Assembly: GCF_001439805.1 (NCBI RefSeq)
Contig: NZ_JYLK01000001.1
Location: 674,397-738,396, forward strand
Length of the DNA: 64,000 bases
Direction: 5' to 3'
Origin: Pseudomonas trivialis
GTDB taxonomy: Bacteria > Pseudomonadota > Gammaproteobacteria > Pseudomonadales > Pseudomonadaceae
Notes under the pieces: generated by a model
Database searches by the model: none
What the model saw: only the letters and a program-made list of their open reading frames with translations
What the model was told of the DNA's origin: nothing
Position numbers and translations under genes: made by a program
Shown here: positions 59,862 to 64,000 of the stretch, piece by piece
How positions within the stretch are numbered: the stretch's first letter is position 1
Layout: each line of letters starts with the position of its first letter

Positions 59862-59898
59862 AAAACGCCGCTTGGCTTTGATCGGCCAAGCGGCGTTT
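59862..59898. terminator. Bidirectional terminator between erpA and anmK
   Basis: AAAACGCCGCTTGGC pairs perfectly with GCCAAGCGGCGTTTT around an eight-base loop. T-runs therefore exist on both strands for the convergent erpA and anmK genes. Confidence 0.9.
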
Positions 59899-59924
59899 TG
59901 CTGTCTGTCGGTTTTGCGGGGCAG

Positions 59925-61019
<1,095 letters not shown>

Positions 61020-62429
61020 TTAACGCTTCGCCGAGGCCAGCAAGGTGGTGCGTTCCTGATCCATGCGCGCCATCAGTGGCTGGCTCTGCTGCATGAAGCG
61101 CGCGCGCTCGGCCTTGGCGATCGGGTCGGCCATGGGCAGTTTCTGGCCCAATGGATCGACGTGCACGCCGTTGACCTGGAACTCATAGTGCAAGTGCGGG
61201 CCGGTGGACAGACCGGTAGTACCGATGTAGCCGATCACCTGTCCTTGTTTGACCGAACCGCCGGTCTTGACGCCTTTGGCGAAGCCTTGCATGTGGCCGT
61301 ACAGGGTGCGGTAGGTGTTGCCGTGCTGGATGATCACGGTGTTGCCGTAGCCGCCACGACGTCCGGCCAGCAAGACCTTGCCGTCACCTGCCGCCTTGAT
61401 GGGCGTGCCGCGGGGAGCCGCATAGTCGACACCTTTGTGCGCGCGGATTTTGTTCAGGATGGGATGCTTGCGACCCATGGAGAAGCGCGAGCTGATACGA
61501 GCGAAGTCCACCGGGGTGCGGATGAACGCCTTGCGCATGCTGTTGCCATCGGCGGTGTAGTAGCTGCTGATGCCTTGTTTGTTGGTGTAGCGCACGGCGG
61601 TGTAGGTTTTGCCGCGGTTGGTGAAGCGTGCGGACAGAATGTTGCCGGTGCCGACCACTTTGCCATTGGCGACTTTCTGCTCGTAGATCACGTCGAATTC
61701 GTCACCCTGGCGGATGTCCTGGGCGAAGTCGATGTCGTAGCCAAACACGCTGGCCATGTCCATTGTCATGCTGTGGGACAGGCCCGCGCGTGCTGCTGAC
61801 TGCGATAGAGAGCTATTGATCACGCCGTGCACGTAGGCAGAGCGCATCACCGGTTTGGTGGTGACGCGATTGAATGCAAAACCTTTGGCGCCTTTGCTCA
61901 GGCTGATGCTTTCGAGGTCGCTGAGAGCGGTGTGCAGGTTGTTCAACTGGCCGTCTGGAGTCAGTTCGAACTCAAGCTTCTGACCGCGCTTGAGTTGGGT
62001 GAATTGCCTGGCTTGTTTGTCGGTGGCCAATACTTCGCCAACGGTGGCGGAAGGAAGGCCAACCTTTTCAAACAGAGTGGAAAGCGTGTCGCCTTTGGCC
62101 ACGATCACTTCGCGGTGTAGTCGGTTCCTGGTGCTGTCTGCCGCAGGCTTTGCCTCGGCTTGCCGGGTATCTTCCGGGGTGTTTTCTGTCTGGGCAAATG
62201 GCGATTCTGTCGGAGCGTTTGTGGCTTGTTGCGCGTCGGAAGCGTCTTGATCTTGTGTCAGTTGATCAGCGGGACTTTCCAGCTCAAGGCTCAGGGAGGT
62301 TCGTTTGGCTTCTACATCACTGGAAGGGAATACCAGGAGCGCCAGGCTAAGAAGGGCGGCGATACCACTTGCGGCGAGCAGGTGGGTCTTCGGGTAAAGC
62401 GGTGGCGCTTTAGACGGTTCAGTGGTCAT
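61020..62429 (-). CDS. M23-family peptidoglycan DD-endopeptidase (MepM-like)
   Basis: A 469-residue envelope protein. A single N-terminal membrane helix (THLLAASGIAALLSLALLVF) is followed by a disordered Gln/Thr/Glu-rich region, then LysM/OapA-like and Csd3-type domains (EVIVAKGDTLSTLFEKVGL). The C-terminal LytM domain has HKGVDYAAPRGTPIKAAGDG and the HxH in STGPHLHYEFQVNG, so zinc ligands are intact. It probably cleaves peptidoglycan cross-links for cell-wall growth, and it is coupled with anmK, which recycles wall fragments. The start at 62429 lies just before the membrane helix. Confidence 0.93.
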   Translation of the reverse strand: MTTEPSKAPPLYPKTHLLAASGIAALLSLALLVFPSSDVEAKRTSLSLELESPADQLTQDQDASDAQQATNAPTESPFAQTENTPEDTRQAEAKPAADSTRNRLHREVIVAKGDTLSTLFEKVGLPSATVGEVLATDKQARQFTQLKRGQKLEFELTPDGQLNNLHTALSDLESISLSKGAKGFAFNRVTTKPVMRSAYVHGVINSSLSQSAARAGLSHSMTMDMASVFGYDIDFAQDIRQGDEFDVIYEQKVANGKVVGTGNILSARFTNRGKTYTAVRYTNKQGISSYYTADGNSMRKAFIRTPVDFARISSRFSMGRKHPILNKIRAHKGVDYAAPRGTPIKAAGDGKVLLAGRRGGYGNTVIIQHGNTYRTLYGHMQGFAKGVKTGGSVKQGQVIGYIGTTGLSTGPHLHYEFQVNGVHVDPLGQKLPMADPIAKAERARFMQQSQPLMARMDQERTTLLASAKR

Positions 62430-62639
62430 AGGTAATTTTTGACTTTGAAGATGAAATGGAAAAGATGAATGACATGATGAAGATGAAATAACTGTATAAA
62501 ATATAACCAAATCATCTGTGGCGCAAGCTCACGAACGCTGGGCTTGCTGAACGGTGGCCGTGCGCAGGGCAAAACTTGTAATTAGTCCCTGATCTTGTAT
62601 GGTTGGTTCCCTTTTGAATCTGAGCCTTGCGGGTCTGTT

Positions 62640-63839
62640 ATGAAGTCGGTTGAAGAGCAGCTAGCGCTGATAAAACGTGGTGCGGAAGAACTGTTGGTCG
62701 AGGCCGAGCTGATCGAAAAGCTCAAGCGTGGCCAACCCCTGCGTATCAAGGCTGGCTTTGATCCGACGGCGCCGGATCTGCACTTGGGTCATACCGTGCT
62801 TATTAATAAGCTGCGTCAGTTTCAGGAGCTGGGGCATCAGGTCATCTTCCTTATAGGTGACTTCACCGGGATGATCGGAGACCCGAGTGGCAAGAGCGCC
62901 ACGCGTCCTCCGCTGACTCGCGAGCAGGTGCTCGATAATGCCGAGACCTACAAGACTCAGGTGTTCAAGATTCTTGATCCGGCCAGGACCGAAGTTGCGT
63001 TCAACTCCACCTGGATGGATCAGATGGGGCCGGCGGATTTTATTCGCCTGACGTCCCAGTACACCGTGGCGCGCATGCTTGAACGTGACGACTTCGATAA
63101 GCGCTACTCCACTAATCAGCCGATTGCCATACACGAGTTCCTCTATCCGCTGGTTCAGGGCTACGACTCGGTAGCGTTGCGTGCGGATGTCGAGCTGGGC
63201 GGTACCGACCAGAAGTTCAACCTGCTGATGGGGCGCGAGTTGCAGCGCGCGTATGGGCAGGAGGCTCAGTGCATTCTGACCATGCCATTGCTGGAGGGGT
63301 TGGATGGCGTCAAGAAGATGTCCAAGTCCTTGGGTAACTATGTGGGTATTCAGGAAGCGCCAGGGGTGATGTATGGCAAGCTGGTGTCGATCCCGGATGC
63401 GTTGATGTGGCGCTACTTTGAGCTATTGAGCTTCCGTTCCATGGATGAGATCAATGGGCTGCGGGCTGAAGTCGAGGCGGGCGCCAATCCGCGTGACGTG
63501 AAGATCAAGCTGGCTGAAGAGATTGTTGCGCGCTTCCATGGTGAAGAGGCTGCAGCGAATGCTCATCGTGCTGCTGGTAACCGTATGAAGGACGGAGAAT
63601 TGCCGGATGATCTGCCGGAGATCGAGCTGAGCGCTACAGAGGCCATGCCGGTTGCGGCTGTCCTTAACAAGGCGGGCCTGGTGAAGAACTCGGCGGTTGC
63701 GCGTGATCTGCTGGGGTCCGGTGGTGTGCGTATAGATGGTGAGGTTGTTGATCGCACCTTTATGTATGAGCTGGGCGCTACTCACGTTTGCCAGGCTGGG
63801 AAGAAAGCATTTGCGCGTATTACGCTCAAATCCGAATAA
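62640..63839 (+). CDS. tyrS: Tyrosyl-tRNA synthetase
   Basis: Class I aminoacyl-tRNA synthetase, 399 residues. The HIGH-like motif is [25 protein letters not shown] is in [14 protein letters not shown], and a C-terminal S4 RNA-binding domain has [18 protein letters not shown]. The [13 protein letters not shown] form with LMGRELQ is the TyrZ-like subgroup. ATG 62640 is the family start. It is divergent from the M23 peptidase and immediately upstream of an rRNA operon promoter. Confidence 0.96.
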   Translation: MKSVEEQLALIKRGAEELLVEAELIEKLKRGQPLRIKAGFDPTAPDLHLGHTVLINKLRQFQELGHQVIFLIGDFTGMIGDPSGKSATRPPLTREQVLDNAETYKTQVFKILDPARTEVAFNSTWMDQMGPADFIRLTSQYTVARMLERDDFDKRYSTNQPIAIHEFLYPLVQGYDSVALRADVELGGTDQKFNLLMGRELQRAYGQEAQCILTMPLLEGLDGVKKMSKSLGNYVGIQEAPGVMYGKLVSIPDALMWRYFELLSFRSMDEINGLRAEVEAGANPRDVKIKLAEEIVARFHGEEAAANAHRAAGNRMKDGELPDDLPEIELSATEAMPVAAVLNKAGLVKNSAVARDLLGSGGVRIDGEVVDRTFMYELGATHVCQAGKKAFARITLKSE

Positions 63840-63854
63840 ACCTGGAATTAGGTG

Positions 63855-63882
63855 TTGACGGCGAATTATATCTGTCTATAAT
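63855..63882 (+). promoter_or_regulatory. rRNA operon promoter (P1-like)
   Basis: TTGACG (63855-63860) and TATAAT (63877-63882) with a 16-base spacer are followed by the GC-rich discriminator TCGCCCC, the mark of a strong, stringently controlled promoter. Downstream 63890-64000 has no gene and fits the leader of a 16S-23S-5S operon, which in Pseudomonas commonly follows tyrS. The rRNA itself is outside the window. Confidence 0.8.
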
Positions 63883-64000
63883 TCGCCCCACTTCCGGCGC
63901 AGTCGAAACGGAAAACTCCTTGGTAAACAAGTAGTTATGCAAGATTCGACAGCGAGTTGCTTCAGTTCATCGAAGCCTGGAAGAAGTTGATAGTGCGGTG

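Overview
The window is chromosomal DNA from a Pseudomonas of the fluorescens/putida type. I infer this from the gene order: pqqDCBA-pqqF-davA-davB, rpsU-dnaG-rpoD, lptD-surA-pdxA-ksgA-apaG-apaH, trpE-estA-trpGDC-vfr and argC-erpA-anmK-M23 peptidase/tyrS-rrn. The high G+C content and the Pseudomonas REP palindromes agree. It is mostly core genome, with one accessory stretch at about 7.7-13.0 kb.

Layout. 1-4548 (minus): PQQ cofactor biosynthesis, with the precursor peptide pqqA cut off from pqqB by a strong terminator-like hairpin. 4591-7706 (minus): davA, davB and an Lrp-type regulator, the 5-aminovalerate route of L-lysine breakdown. 7789-10904: an uncharacterised set of a glutamine-amidotransferase-like protein, a DHDPS-family lyase and a class II aldolase, divergent from an XRE-cupin regulator. 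A perfect 17-bp palindrome fills the spacer of the enzyme promoter. 10960-13005: a decayed cupin gene, an AT-rich gene of unknown function and a dead integrase fragment next to a tRNA-Ile2(CAU) gene, which looks like an eroded tRNA-associated island. 13162-21589 (minus): the c-di-GMP protein RmcA, then rpoD, dnaG and rpsU. 21793-25597: tsaD, plsY, folB, folK, cca. 25661-30521 (minus): SpoVR, YeaH and PrkA. 30806-38433 (minus): glpE and the outer-membrane/RNA-maintenance operon from apaH to lptD. 38564-41029 (plus): amgK-murU cell-wall recycling and djlA. 41173-45122: a DUF3530 protein, an iron-dependent alcohol dehydrogenase, rpe and gph. 45078-51577 (plus, with estA on minus): tryptophan genes in two units, trpE and trpGDC, each preceded by a near-identical Trp-rich leader peptide. 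The trpE leader lies in frame inside the end of gph. 51716-58150: a lipoate-ligase-like protein, vfr, OsmC, coq7, HIT, SDR, DUF805, a nitronate monooxygenase-like protein and hemJ. 58285-64000: argC, erpA, anmK, an M23 peptidase, tyrS and the promoter and leader of an rRNA operon cut by the window end.

How the genes connect. PQQ serves periplasmic dehydrogenases. amgK, murU and anmK belong to the anhydro-MurNAc recycling route. rpe, gph and trp form a conserved block in which tryptophan supply is read by leader translation. rpsU-dnaG-rpoD couples translation, replication and transcription. The most interesting unexplained items are the aldolase/lyase/amidotransferase cluster with its spacer operator, the AT-rich orphan at 11587-12480, the gph-nested trpE leader, and a tRNA promoter whose -10 box contains the rmcA stop codon.
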